Positions 33,922 through 40,784 of a stretch of 42,221 nt of DNA are shown in pieces; the first letter of the stretch is position 1; every line of letters begins with the position of its first letter. The translations under genes were made by a program, and so were the position numbers. Under the pieces are notes generated by a model. It worked only from the letters and a program-made list of their open reading frames with translations. It searched no databases and was not told the origin of the DNA. Location of the stretch: IMG/VR virus record IMGVR_UViG_3300033153_002739, positions 1-42,221 of that record, one strand, 5' to 3'. Source of the DNA: a virus.

Positions 33922-34755
33922 TTATCTCCTAAATACTACGCTATCAGGAGTAACAGCTTTACGTGCTTCATACTGTGCTCTTGCAGCTTTATCTGTTTTA
34001 CCACTTGGGCTTCTCAAGTAACCAGCATCTTTCAGCATCTCTGCTTGGCTGCCATATGGTTTAACACTTGATTGGTTGTTCACTCTACCTTCAATTCTCT
34101 TTGTACCTGGTGCAGCATTGGGATCTATCTTGGATGCTTGCCATTCTGCATGAAGACCTTTGATCGCATACTCCGATGCTTCTCCACCCAAGTCAGTATT
34201 GAATGCTTTCTTTTGTGCATCACTCATATGTGGACTCATATCAGTCATCATCTCTGCATATGTAGCTTCTCCACCAACTAAGCCATAGGCTTTAGTCATA
34301 TTATCACGAAGCTCAATAGCGCCAAGCTTAAGGTCACGAATATCAATATTAAGCTTTTTCGCTTTTGTCTCCATTTCTGCAGTAAGCTCCATACCGTTAC
34401 GCATAAACTCAGGTACCATTGAGAGGATCTCTGCTCCGGTAGCTTCTGCTGCTGCTGCAGCGTTGGCTGCATTTGTGTTTCTGCCTTTTTCAGCATTCGC
34501 CTCTTTAACAAACTCTTGTGCATTCTTCCATGACTTTGCAAGCTCATATGGATCCTCCTTAAAATCATCGGGTAAGAACCCATCTTGTTTAGCTCTCTCC
34601 CATGGAGTAGCCTGATCTGATGGATTATCTGATGGTAATCCTGTTCCACCTTCACCTGGTGCCGGTGCATCAGCAGGAGGCGTTACTGCTGCTGGATCTC
34701 CTGCTGGTGGTGTTGCTGGCGTATCGCCTACGTTTCCTGCGTGTGTTGCTCCCAT
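33922..34755 (-). CDS. Scaffolding protein, T7 gp9-like
   Basis: 277 residues. Pro/Ala/Gly/Asp-rich disordered N-terminus (about 1-60), helical middle with PEFMRNGMEL and ATYAEMMTDMSPHM, and a basic C-terminus (KAARAQYEARKAVTP...RR) that would bind the coat protein. Composition, length and place between portal and capsid match T7 gp9. The start overlaps the previous stop (TAATG) with AAAGGAG upstream. Confidence 0.8.
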   Translation of the reverse strand: MGATHAGNVGDTPATPPAGDPAAVTPPADAPAPGEGGTGLPSDNPSDQATPWERAKQDGFLPDDFKEDPYELAKSWKNAQEFVKEANAEKGRNTNAANAAAAAEATGAEILSMVPEFMRNGMELTAEMETKAKKLNIDIRDLKLGAIELRDNMTKAYGLVGGEATYAEMMTDMSPHMSDAQKKAFNTDLGGEASEYAIKGLHAEWQASKIDPNAAPGTKRIEGRVNNQSSVKPYGSQAEMLKDAGYLRSPSGKTDKAARAQYEARKAVTPDSVVFRR

Positions 34756-35198
34756 TATTTAGCTCCTTTTTTAATTGCACCTAGTTTCTGTGCAGAGATA
34801 CCATGCTTCTCAGTGATCTCTTTATTCTCCATGCCTGCAGCTACATCATTTAATACTGCATCAGTATCAAGATCTTTACCAGGGATACCAGGTAGATCCT
34901 TCTCCACGATCTGTTTAGGCATCATGCCTTTAATCACATTAAGTACCTGTCCTGATACTTTAAACTTAGCCATGATCTCTGCATCAGAAAGACCATTATG
35001 TAATGCCTGCAGGATATCCTCATGTGGAACCTCAGGTTCATCACCAAGGATCTCTGCTTCTGTAGCCTCAACCAAGGTAGGATCATAGTCAGGCTGATAG
35101 CCCATATCAAGGATTGCTTGTGCTCTCACCTTGTCTCCTGCTGCTTGTGCTTTTCTTAGATCATCGTATTGTGCTACGCTCATTTTTGTCATACTCAT
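34755..35198 (-). CDS. Small protein with two HTH-like repeats
   Basis: 147 residues. Two related segments, LHNGLSDAEIMAKFKVS (about 67-83) and VAAGMENKEITEKHGIS (about 119-135), each followed by a Lys-containing end (IKG, IKKG), look like duplicated helix-turn-helix units joined by a linker. It lies between portal and scaffold, where T7-like phages often have a small assembly gene. It could bind DNA or be a packaging-related protein; it is not obviously the small terminase. Confidence 0.65.
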   Translation of the reverse strand: MSMTKMSVAQYDDLRKAQAAGDKVRAQAILDMGYQPDYDPTLVEATEAEILGDEPEVPHEDILQALHNGLSDAEIMAKFKVSGQVLNVIKGMMPKQIVEKDLPGIPGKDLDTDAVLNDVAAGMENKEITEKHGISAQKLGAIKKGAK

Positions 35199-35207
35199 GT
35201 TACTTCC

Positions 35208-36716
35208 TTATTGTGGTTGTGGTTGTCCAGCCATGTTACCGGCACCTACTTTTCCAAGCTCGTCTGCTCCTGCAGCTAACGCTTGGTCTTCCATAGCTTG
35301 TGTTCTTGCTTTGGCTCTTGCCTCATCTACTTCCTCTTGGGTGTTTATAATGCCAGTGACATCAATACCTTCAAGTGCAGCATACTTCAATGCAAGTGCT
35401 TCTTTGTTGAGGTACTCTTCCATACCCATATTCATTAATCTTCCTACATAGTTATCAAGACTTGTAGCTTCTTGACTTCTACCAAGTGCATCAAGCCCGG
35501 TAATGATCTCAGGTTCTACAGCATCAAACTTGATACTGAGTTCCTGCATGATCATACGAACTATCCACTTACTCCACTTGGTTGCCATCATAGAGTAGAT
35601 ACCTGACATAGAAGACTCTTCAAGCTCCTTAGCCATGAACATGATCTCAGCTTTGGTCACACGTTCAGCATCTCTTGATGCAGACTCATTCATAAGGAAT
35701 GCTGCAGACAGTTCACGCTTGAGGTTAGCTTCACGCTCCATAGGAACTTGGAAGTCATAATTCTTACCAAGCTGAAATGCTGTTACATCATCTGCAGAAC
35801 CATCTACTACATCGCCATTCTTTGAATTAGCTACATCTTTTGTGCGTGTTCTTCCACCACGCTGATCACAAAATAACAATGACTTAGATGCAATAACTGC
35901 ACCATCTGTAAGTACAGATGCAAGCTTATCAAGCTGACTCATATCATTGTAATAGTCTTCAACATATGGACGGTGCATATCTTCACCTGGCATCCAAGTC
36001 CAACCTAGATACTGGTATGGAAGAGTGTCTCTCTTATACTTCTGTTCATCACCTACTTTGTCTTCACCAATAGATTGAACTACGGTCCATCCGTCACCTT
36101 CTTCATCAGAATAAATAAATGTGTATAACTCATATTCATCTTGTACTTCATCTGCAGTAATTCCTTCGGGTAATCTCTTTAGGTTCTCAACGAAACACAT
36201 AGCGAGTGCTTCACCTTGGTTGTCTAAATCAACAGCGATAGTCTTTAGTGGGTGTAGGACAACTCCCTTTTTCTCTTTCTTCTCAACAATAAGTGATCCT
36301 ACAACCATCATGTTTGCAATAAGCATAAATAGTGACTCACGAATTGCTTGTCTTTCTATCTCGGTATTTATTAGTAGGGTTTTTTGTGATAGACCTTTGT
36401 GTATATCGGTCATTGCTTTTTTGTTGTCAGATCCAACGATCTTCTCAAAGGCTTCCTGATTAGGAACAAACCTGAATGAAGACATACTGGCAGGCAGAAG
36501 TGCCATACCCATCTTCGATTTTAGTGTATTGACCAAACGTCCACAGTATGACTGTGAAGTTTCATCATCCATCTCTGTACCTTTTGTTGATCCGTCTTTA
36601 CGCATCAGGTATGGTAGTGTTATAGCTGCAAACTTCTCAGCTCTTGTCTCATAATCTTTTCGATCAGTCTTGTGTTCATCATAAAACTCTTTTGGATTCA
36701 TCTCTTCATATGCCAT
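35208..36716 (-). CDS. Portal (head-tail connector), T7 gp8-like
   Basis: 502 residues. MLP-type start region RAEKFAAITLPYLM, then VNTLKSKMGMALLPASMSSFRF and WMPGEDMHRPYVEDYYNDM, and the stretch SAAFLMNESASRDAERVTKAEIMFMAKELEESS, match the T7 connector family. It forms the dodecameric ring at one capsid vertex for DNA entry and exit. AAGGAGA lies seven bases before the ATG. Confidence 0.92.
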   Translation of the reverse strand: MAYEEMNPKEFYDEHKTDRKDYETRAEKFAAITLPYLMRKDGSTKGTEMDDETSQSYCGRLVNTLKSKMGMALLPASMSSFRFVPNQEAFEKIVGSDNKKAMTDIHKGLSQKTLLINTEIERQAIRESLFMLIANMMVVGSLIVEKKEKKGVVLHPLKTIAVDLDNQGEALAMCFVENLKRLPEGITADEVQDEYELYTFIYSDEEGDGWTVVQSIGEDKVGDEQKYKRDTLPYQYLGWTWMPGEDMHRPYVEDYYNDMSQLDKLASVLTDGAVIASKSLLFCDQRGGRTRTKDVANSKNGDVVDGSADDVTAFQLGKNYDFQVPMEREANLKRELSAAFLMNESASRDAERVTKAEIMFMAKELEESSMSGIYSMMATKWSKWIVRMIMQELSIKFDAVEPEIITGLDALGRSQEATSLDNYVGRLMNMGMEEYLNKEALALKYAALEGIDVTGIINTQEEVDEARAKARTQAMEDQALAAGADELGKVGAGNMAGQPQPQ

Positions 36717-36726
36717 CTATATCTCC

Positions 36727-37236
36727 TTACACATCAAATGTCAGTGGTGTATTAAGACCAGTGGATTCACCCGTAGATACAAGACCTGTATCTTCGGCTA
36801 TCTTAGGTACCAAGAATGAACTCGCAGTATCATCACCTGCAAGACCTAGCCCAGCTTTGAACTTGGCTGCGTATTCAACATCAGGACTCTCTGCTCGTAA
36901 AAGACGTTCCTCATCACGTGCCCTCTTCTCTGCCTCAGCAGATCTTTCCATGGAACCCATCTGACCTTCAAATGCTTCTGCACTTCCTGCCTCTTTTTGA
37001 GCAGCTTGTGCTTTTGCACGCTCTCTGTCAGCCAAGGTCTTGGCTTCACCAAGTTCCTGTGACTCAGCTCTGCTTGCTGCATCTATCTTCATCTTCGACT
37101 CAGCAGCGTCTTCTGCTTTGCCTTGTGCGTATACTGCTGTTCCTGCACCTATACCTGCTGCCAATATCGGCAAATACGGTATAACTGCAGCCAGTGGTGC
37201 GTTATGTGTACGCAGCAACTTTCCTAAATTCATCAT
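36727..37236 (-). CDS. Virion-associated protein with N-terminal membrane helix
   Basis: 169 residues. AAVIPYLPILAAGIGAGTAVYAQG (about 16-39) is one hydrophobic Gly-rich helix, followed by a long Ala/Glu/Lys coiled coil and a Gly/Ser/Thr tail. This shape is like gp14- or gp7.3-class proteins of T7-like phages that sit in the tail or core. The start overlaps the previous stop as ATGATG. Role inferred. Confidence 0.65.
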   Translation of the reverse strand: MMNLGKLLRTHNAPLAAVIPYLPILAAGIGAGTAVYAQGKAEDAAESKMKIDAASRAESQELGEAKTLADRERAKAQAAQKEAGSAEAFEGQMGSMERSAEAEKRARDEERLLRAESPDVEYAAKFKAGLGLAGDDTASSFLVPKIAEDTGLVSTGESTGLNTPLTFDV

Positions 37237-37604
37237 GGCTTCATTCCTTTGTTGATCTGAATGCCTTTTAACTCATCACCGAACATATATAGATTGTCGT
37301 TCAGATAACCGTTATACCTCTTTGCTGCCTTCTCTACTAAATCAAAGTTCTGATTCATCGGTATAATGATATTATTATTATGCTTTATATAATATTTTAT
37401 TCTTTCCCAAAGAGTCTTAGGAAACATATTGCCGGGTGAAGTAGGAAACAGCCACTTGACTCCATCAGGAGCAACCACTATTCCCATAACCCAGCGTTCA
37501 CCTTCTTCGATGATCTCAGCCTCTCTCTCTATATAAGCAATGTCATGCTCAGTCCATCCATGTGCCATATAAAACTTCTTACCTTTATCGCTTACCTTTG
37601 GCAT
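37233..37604 (-). CDS. Putative GNAT-fold virion protein (T7 gp13 / DUF2833-like)
   Basis: 123 residues. AEIIEEGERWVMGIVVAPDGVKWLF, FPKTLWERIKYYI and NLYMFG follow the strand-helix spacing of the acetyltransferase-fold proteins found near the portal in T7-like phages (gp13, DUF2833). I do not see a clear acetyl-CoA binding loop. GAGGTG lies upstream, inside the previous gene. The family call is tentative. Confidence 0.6.
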   Translation of the reverse strand: MPKVSDKGKKFYMAHGWTEHDIAYIEREAEIIEEGERWVMGIVVAPDGVKWLFPTSPGNMFPKTLWERIKYYIKHNNNIIIPMNQNFDLVEKAAKRYNGYLNDNLYMFGDELKGIQINKGMKP

Positions 37605-37746
37605 TCTTCACCTCAGTCTTGATTTCATTTATAATTGATCGTACTCCTGCAGCTTTACCTTGGTTGAATGGTGTAACTTCTACAAGTGGTGTGTGATCCG
37701 GGTATCTACCTTCTAAGAGTTCGAGCAACTCTAATACTTCATCCAT
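37585..37746 (-). CDS. Small acidic protein, first gene of the late block
   Basis: 54 residues from the ATG at 37746 (37749 is also possible); AAGGAG lies six to seven bases upstream. A longer in-frame reading back to 37893 would overlap the divergent gene and has no ribosome site. The protein has a Leu/Glu-rich helix (DEVLELLELLEG) and a basic end. No family recognised. Confidence 0.65.
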   Translation of the reverse strand: MDEVLELLELLEGRYPDHTPLVEVTPFNQGKAAGVRSIINEIKTEVKNAKGKR

Positions 37747-37783
37747 CATTTCTCCTTTTCGTGAACTTATGATACCATAATAT
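37747..37783. promoter_or_regulatory. Divergent intergenic region (late promoter site expected)
   Basis: Only 37 bases separate the two start codons. The block includes the ribosome site of the minus-strand gene and an AT-rich stretch (CCATAATATATG) next to the plus-strand start. Late minus-strand transcription must begin at or to the right of here, probably within or beyond the plus-strand gene. No consensus -35/-10 pair is clear. Confidence 0.35.
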
Positions 37784-38347
37784 ATGAGTTTAAAAACATC
37801 ACTTAGAAGAAACCGTAATGGTGAACGTAATATAATAGTACCCAACAGACTCGATACAATCGAGTTCATGCAGCCAAGGGAGAGAGTACGCAAGGTTATT
37901 GGAGATCTTGACAGTCAGGTAATGAATGCCTTCTTCAACCCACCCAACCGTGGTAAGTTCTATAAACACTACATACGAATGCCTACCTTATATAACAATG
38001 AAGTCATAGACATGTCTCTACGTGGCAGACAATCTGTCTTTGCCTACCTGATCAACCACCATCTCTGTGGTAAACTTGCCTACATGTTAGAACATCCCAA
38101 CATGTACGGTGAGTTCAAGGACTTCAAACGTGCCTGGGTATCCAATGCCCTCTATGCTATGCGTAACACCATACTCAAACAGATGTATCTACGTGGTGAG
38201 ATTGGCACTACTCGCAGTAATTCCATTAATGCCATCATAGCCTTACCCTATCACAAGCCTCTTGACTACTATTCAGGTGGACTCTTGGCTGATAAGTTGT
38301 TTGATATATGCTATGAACGAAGTATGTATCTATTGTCTATACGATAA
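37784..38347 (+). CDS. Hypothetical basic protein, odd base composition
   Basis: 187 residues, basic, with RNIIVPNRLDTIEFMQPRERV, NPPNRGKFYKHYIRMPTLYN and NALYAMRNTILKQMYLRG. No Shine-Dalgarno precedes the ATG, and an in-frame stop lies six bases upstream, so it may be leaderless or start further in. Its coding strand has clearly more C than G (66 to 43 over 38041-38280 by hand count), opposite to the other plus-strand genes. Long open frame and normal protein composition support it. Function unknown. Confidence 0.65.
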   Translation: MSLKTSLRRNRNGERNIIVPNRLDTIEFMQPRERVRKVIGDLDSQVMNAFFNPPNRGKFYKHYIRMPTLYNNEVIDMSLRGRQSVFAYLINHHLCGKLAYMLEHPNMYGEFKDFKRAWVSNALYAMRNTILKQMYLRGEIGTTRSNSINAIIALPYHKPLDYYSGGLLADKLFDICYERSMYLLSIR

Positions 38348-38705
38348 GTATAGCTTATAGGGTTCAATTTTTGGGATACATACGTAATGCACTATCCCCA
38401 TCATAAGTAATTAGTGTTTCCCCCATGGCAGTTAATAGAAGCTAGTAATATAAGGCTTGGTTGTGGTGTAAGATCTAGTTTATTCCCTGTGTGTGTGGGG
38501 TAAACGCAGGTCAATATAATTAGATAACACACAGACAAACTATCAAGTCAAGAGCACTTTTGGGTATGCATGTCATTGTAGACGCTATCCAAGTCATACA
38601 GGCAGAGTGTGTCATCAGTCCATGCCTCTCAACCGTGCAAGTATACTATGTTGCAAAGTTGTCTATTGCCAGTCCTTCCACTACAAGGGCGTGAGTATGT
38701 TCGAA

Positions 38706-38745
38706 GCACATGCAGTCAACCCATTCTTCGGGCGTTGACTTGTGC
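38706..38745. repeat. Stem-loop in the noncoding region
   Basis: GCACA and AGTCAAC (38706-38720, with a three-base bulge between them) pair with GTTGACT and TGTGC (38734-38745). CC and GG extend the inner end, and the loop contains TTCTTC. That gives 14 or so pairs. It is not followed by a T-run. Confidence 0.6.
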
Positions 38746-38784
38746 AGTGAGTATCCATTAGGATTTTTTGACCAGTAATAGTAT

Positions 38785-38855
38785 GACACAGCCACTTCGT
38801 TAAACCTGAGTAACACATAATACAAGTAGTATGTGTTCCTAAGGTTTGCTGTGTC
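38785..38855. repeat. Compound inverted repeat upstream of a small gene
   Basis: Three perfect blocks pair in order: GACACAGC with GCTGTGTC, AAACCT with AGGTTT, and AACACATA with TATGTGTT. This makes 22 pairs, with a nine-base bulge on the left side and a four-by-four internal loop, around a ten-base apical loop. It ends 41 bases before the next start codon, leaving room for a ribosome site. It may be an RNA leader element or an origin cruciform. Confidence 0.65.
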
Positions 38856-38896
38856 CTAAGATTCCTGTTTTAAAAAATTAACCTAAAGGATACACA

Positions 38897-39106
38897 ATGA
38901 ACAAGACAACTAAGAAATGGGCTAACAGCACGCACTACGAACAAGCACACGCTTACCTTGTAGAGAAAGAACTACCAACAGACAACGAACATGTATACTC
39001 ACAGCTTCTTGAGAGTCAAGGACTGACGACAAACTTGCTCGACTGTAAGAAATGGATAGCATCACACAATGTCATCCTCGACACAAAAGGTTTCACTCTC
39101 GCCTAG
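38897..39106 (+). CDS. Small hypothetical protein, paralogue A
   Basis: 69 residues. MNKTTKKWAN at the start, then Y, L, EL and N at matching places and KKWIAS near the end, align with the protein at 40372-40575, so the two are diverged duplicates. AAAGGA lies nine bases upstream. Like the gene before it, its coding strand has more C than G (59 to 47 over 38881-39120 by hand), unlike paralogue B. Function unknown. Confidence 0.7.
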   Translation: MNKTTKKWANSTHYEQAHAYLVEKELPTDNEHVYSQLLESQGLTTNLLDCKKWIASHNVILDTKGFTLA

Positions 39107-39179
39107 AGAGTGTGACCGTGTGTCACCTAATTATAAACTTTGACTGCTATCCATAAAGTTCGGGTGTTCATAAACTATT

Positions 39180-39220
39180 GGGTGTGTATGGTGGTGGTGG
39201 GTGGTGGTGGGACGGGTTGG
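39180..39220 (+). other. G-rich tract with quadruplex potential
   Basis: About 40 bases with repeated GGT units and three GGG runs (39199-39201, 39209-39211, 39214-39216) plus many GG runs. One or more G-quadruplexes could form on the plus strand. It lies at the skew flip and just left of the large inverted repeat. Confidence 0.6.
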
Positions 39221-39391
39221 TAAAAAATTGCCACAGCATGTATGGTCTTGATCTAGGTCAAGGATGTTGTTCTGTTGCTGATGTTATATTGGTGTGGTGG
39301 TTGTTCGCTTTGATGTTGACTTGCTTGTTAATGCATGATATGTGTATGAAGTGAGATTGATTGTTGATTTGAGTTGATCCTGTATGTTACG

Positions 39392-39550
39392 AAATTTCGA
39401 TATGAACAAGTTAAGCATGATGTAACTTACGCTAGTCTGACGCTGTAAAACTCAAGCCCTTCGGGTTTTTGGCTCGTTCCTCACCAAAAAACTTTTCCAT
39501 CCTCAGACTATCCTAAGCAGATCATGCTTAAGAACTTCATATCAAAATTT
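39392..39550. repeat. Large compound inverted repeat (159 bases)
   Basis: Four perfect arm blocks pair in order: AAATTT, GATATGAA, TTAAGCATGAT and TAGTCTGA (6, 8, 11 and 8 pairs, 33 in all). The internal loops are almost symmetric: one by one, four by four and eleven by ten. The 62-base centre holds a small CCCTTCGGG hairpin followed by TTTTT. It ends 20 bases before the next start. The symmetry suggests a selected structure in RNA or extruded DNA. Confidence 0.75.
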
Positions 39551-39570
39551 AGTAACAAAAAGGATTTGTA

Positions 39571-39957
39571 GTGTATGTAAGTATTGAAGAAGTTAAGTTG
39601 AATTTATTGAATGTAATTGATTGTGAAGTAATGCATGATTATATTGTATGTTTGGATGAAGATGGATCGTATTGGGCAACCAAGCAATATCAGCCTAAGT
39701 TTGATGATGTAAAGAGTGTACCATTTGCACCAGCAGCCAAGTGGATGACTGATAGATTTGCTAGATTGCTTGGTAAAGGTCATGGGGATGTGAATGATCA
39801 GCTTGAAGATGCACGTATTAAAGATTTGGCTACTGTATCATTGGAAGAGACTAGATGGACTGATCATGACTTCTTTGGTAGTAAGGATGCTATGATGAAT
39901 GAAGTTATGCCGGGAGCATTTGGTAATGAGTATGCGAACAAGGAGTTTAGTCTATGA
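39571..39957 (+). CDS. Hypothetical protein, 128 residues
   Basis: It starts at a GTG with AAAAGGA seven bases upstream, right after the large inverted repeat. The N-terminal half is beta-rich (NVIDCEVMHDYIVCLDEDGSYWATK) and the rest is charged. It is the first gene of the early strand after the origin-like region. It contains two of the CANCCAAG motifs. No known family. Confidence 0.7.
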   Translation: MYVSIEEVKLNLLNVIDCEVMHDYIVCLDEDGSYWATKQYQPKFDDVKSVPFAPAAKWMTDRFARLLGKGHGDVNDQLEDARIKDLATVSLEETRWTDHDFFGSKDAMMNEVMPGAFGNEYANKEFSL

Positions 39958-40184
39958 AATATCTTGTTGATAAACTTGATTTGCTTTTAGTGTTACTTGT
40001 TGGTATATTGTTAGGATTGTCTACAGCATTTACTATTGAAGTAACTATATCTAATGAAGATATGCATGATATGCAAGTAGAAGCTGTAATGTATGAATGT
40101 GCTCACTGGAATGTAGAGGGTGAGTTTGAATGGAACGGTCCAAGCATGGATGGATTAACTAAAATTGAAAAGGATGAGTCATGA
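39954..40184 (+). CDS. Small single-pass membrane protein
   Basis: 76 residues. LLLVLLVGILLGLSTAFTI (about 10-28) is one membrane helix or uncleaved signal, followed by an acidic domain with Cys and Trp, presumably periplasmic. The start overlaps the previous stop (ATGA). No family recognised. Confidence 0.68.
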   Translation: MKYLVDKLDLLLVLLVGILLGLSTAFTIEVTISNEDMHDMQVEAVMYECAHWNVEGEFEWNGPSMDGLTKIEKDES

Positions 40185-40276
40185 GAAAGTTTAGAAGTGC
40201 GTATTTGGATAAGTTGAAAGAGAAAGATGATAAGGTGCGTGCTAAACGTATAGCTATGAAAAAGAGTTTCAGATAG
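40181..40276 (+). CDS. Very small basic protein, 31 residues
   Basis: The ATG overlaps the previous stop as ATGA, and AAAAGGA lies nearby. Sixteen of 31 residues are charged, mostly Lys and Arg (RKFRSAYLDKLKEKDD, then RAKRIAMKKSFR). The overlap suggests it is real, but such a short frame can arise by chance. Confidence 0.45.
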   Translation: MRKFRSAYLDKLKEKDDKVRAKRIAMKKSFR

Positions 40277-40287
40277 GTAGTAGCATT

Positions 40288-40307
40288 GAGGAGATATTGA
40301 TCTCTTC
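40288..40307 (+). terminator. Stem-loop between early genes
   Basis: GAGGAGAT and ATCTCTTC pair over eight bases (one G-U) around ATTG. Only CATTGG follows, not a T-run. It may be a leader hairpin or weak terminator between the 31-residue gene and paralogue B. Confidence 0.4.
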
Positions 40308-40371
40308 ATTGGTTCAACCCGAAATGTCAGTAGTGACTAACAAATTATAACATACCTGGAGGTATAGAAAA

Positions 40372-40575
40372 ATGAATAAAGAAACTAAAAATTGGGCAAA
40401 CCCTGAACAGTACGCAGCAGCTAAAGTGATCCTTGAAAAACAAGAGTTGGACACTAAAAATATTTACCTGTATGAGAAAGTTCTCAAAGCAATGAAGTTT
40501 GATACATTTATGGGTGACTTGAAACCATGGATCGCAGCACAAGCTGTTGAAGTTGATCTGTCGGAGGTAGCGTAA
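40372..40575 (+). CDS. Small hypothetical protein, paralogue B
   Basis: 67 residues: MNKETKNWAN, then Y, L, EL, T-N and KPWIAA at the places seen in the gene at 38897-39106. CTGGAGGT lies eight bases upstream, a strong ribosome site, so it is probably well expressed. The last codons (GAGGTAGC) also serve as the ribosome site for the next gene. Function unknown. Confidence 0.75.
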   Translation: MNKETKNWANPEQYAAAKVILEKQELDTKNIYLYEKVLKAMKFDTFMGDLKPWIAAQAVEVDLSEVA

Positions 40576-40784
40576 TGTATAAAGAGTATAAAAGAACAGG
40601 TGTTGCAGAGATGACACCATGGACACCTGAAACAGACATGAATAGAGTATCAGTTGACAAAGGTGATGCTGAAAGAGGATCACCACAAACAGGAGACATG
40701 ATCGCTAGAAATTCTAAAGATCATGATAACAGATGGCTTGTTGCGAAAGCATATTTTGAAGATAACTTTGAAGAGGTAGCATAA
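40575..40784 (+). CDS. Hypothetical protein, 69 residues
   Basis: The start overlaps the previous stop (TAATG). GVAEMTPWTP, RVSVDKGDAE, then GDMIARN and RWLVAKAYFEDNFEEV follow a pattern I have seen in small proteins of many phages, without known function. It ends in GAGGTAGCATAATG, again making a ribosome site for the next gene. Confidence 0.72.
   Translation: MYKEYKRTGVAEMTPWTPETDMNRVSVDKGDAERGSPQTGDMIARNSKDHDNRWLVAKAYFEDNFEEVA

Larger units (their letters stand above)
38348..38896. other. 549-base noncoding region with hairpins
   Basis: No convincing gene. A 43-codon frame at 38566-38697 has no ribosome site. The region contains two strong stem-loops (annotated separately) and one CTTGGTTG motif at 38456, the only copy of the overrepresented octamer I found in a long noncoding stretch. 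Together with 39107-39570 it forms the most structured part of the genome, consistent with an origin or noncoding RNA. Confidence 0.6.
39107..39570. other. 464-base noncoding region, origin-like
   Basis: I see no gene here. From left to right it holds the G-rich tract (39180-39220), a G/T-rich stretch (to about 39385) and the large compound inverted repeat (39392-39550). The plus strand switches from C-rich to G-rich near 39.15 kb. The layout resembles phage origins, but no DnaA-box cluster was seen. Confidence 0.55.

Noticed and set aside
38566-38697. A 43-codon open frame in the noncoding stretch
   Set aside because: No ribosome site, low-complexity composition and overlap with structured sequence; I treat the region as noncoding.
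38660-38715. Possible tRNA because of GTTCGAA near 38700
   Set aside because: The T-stem has a mismatch and no acceptor stem, anticodon arm or D-arm can be formed around it. I found no tRNA in the window.
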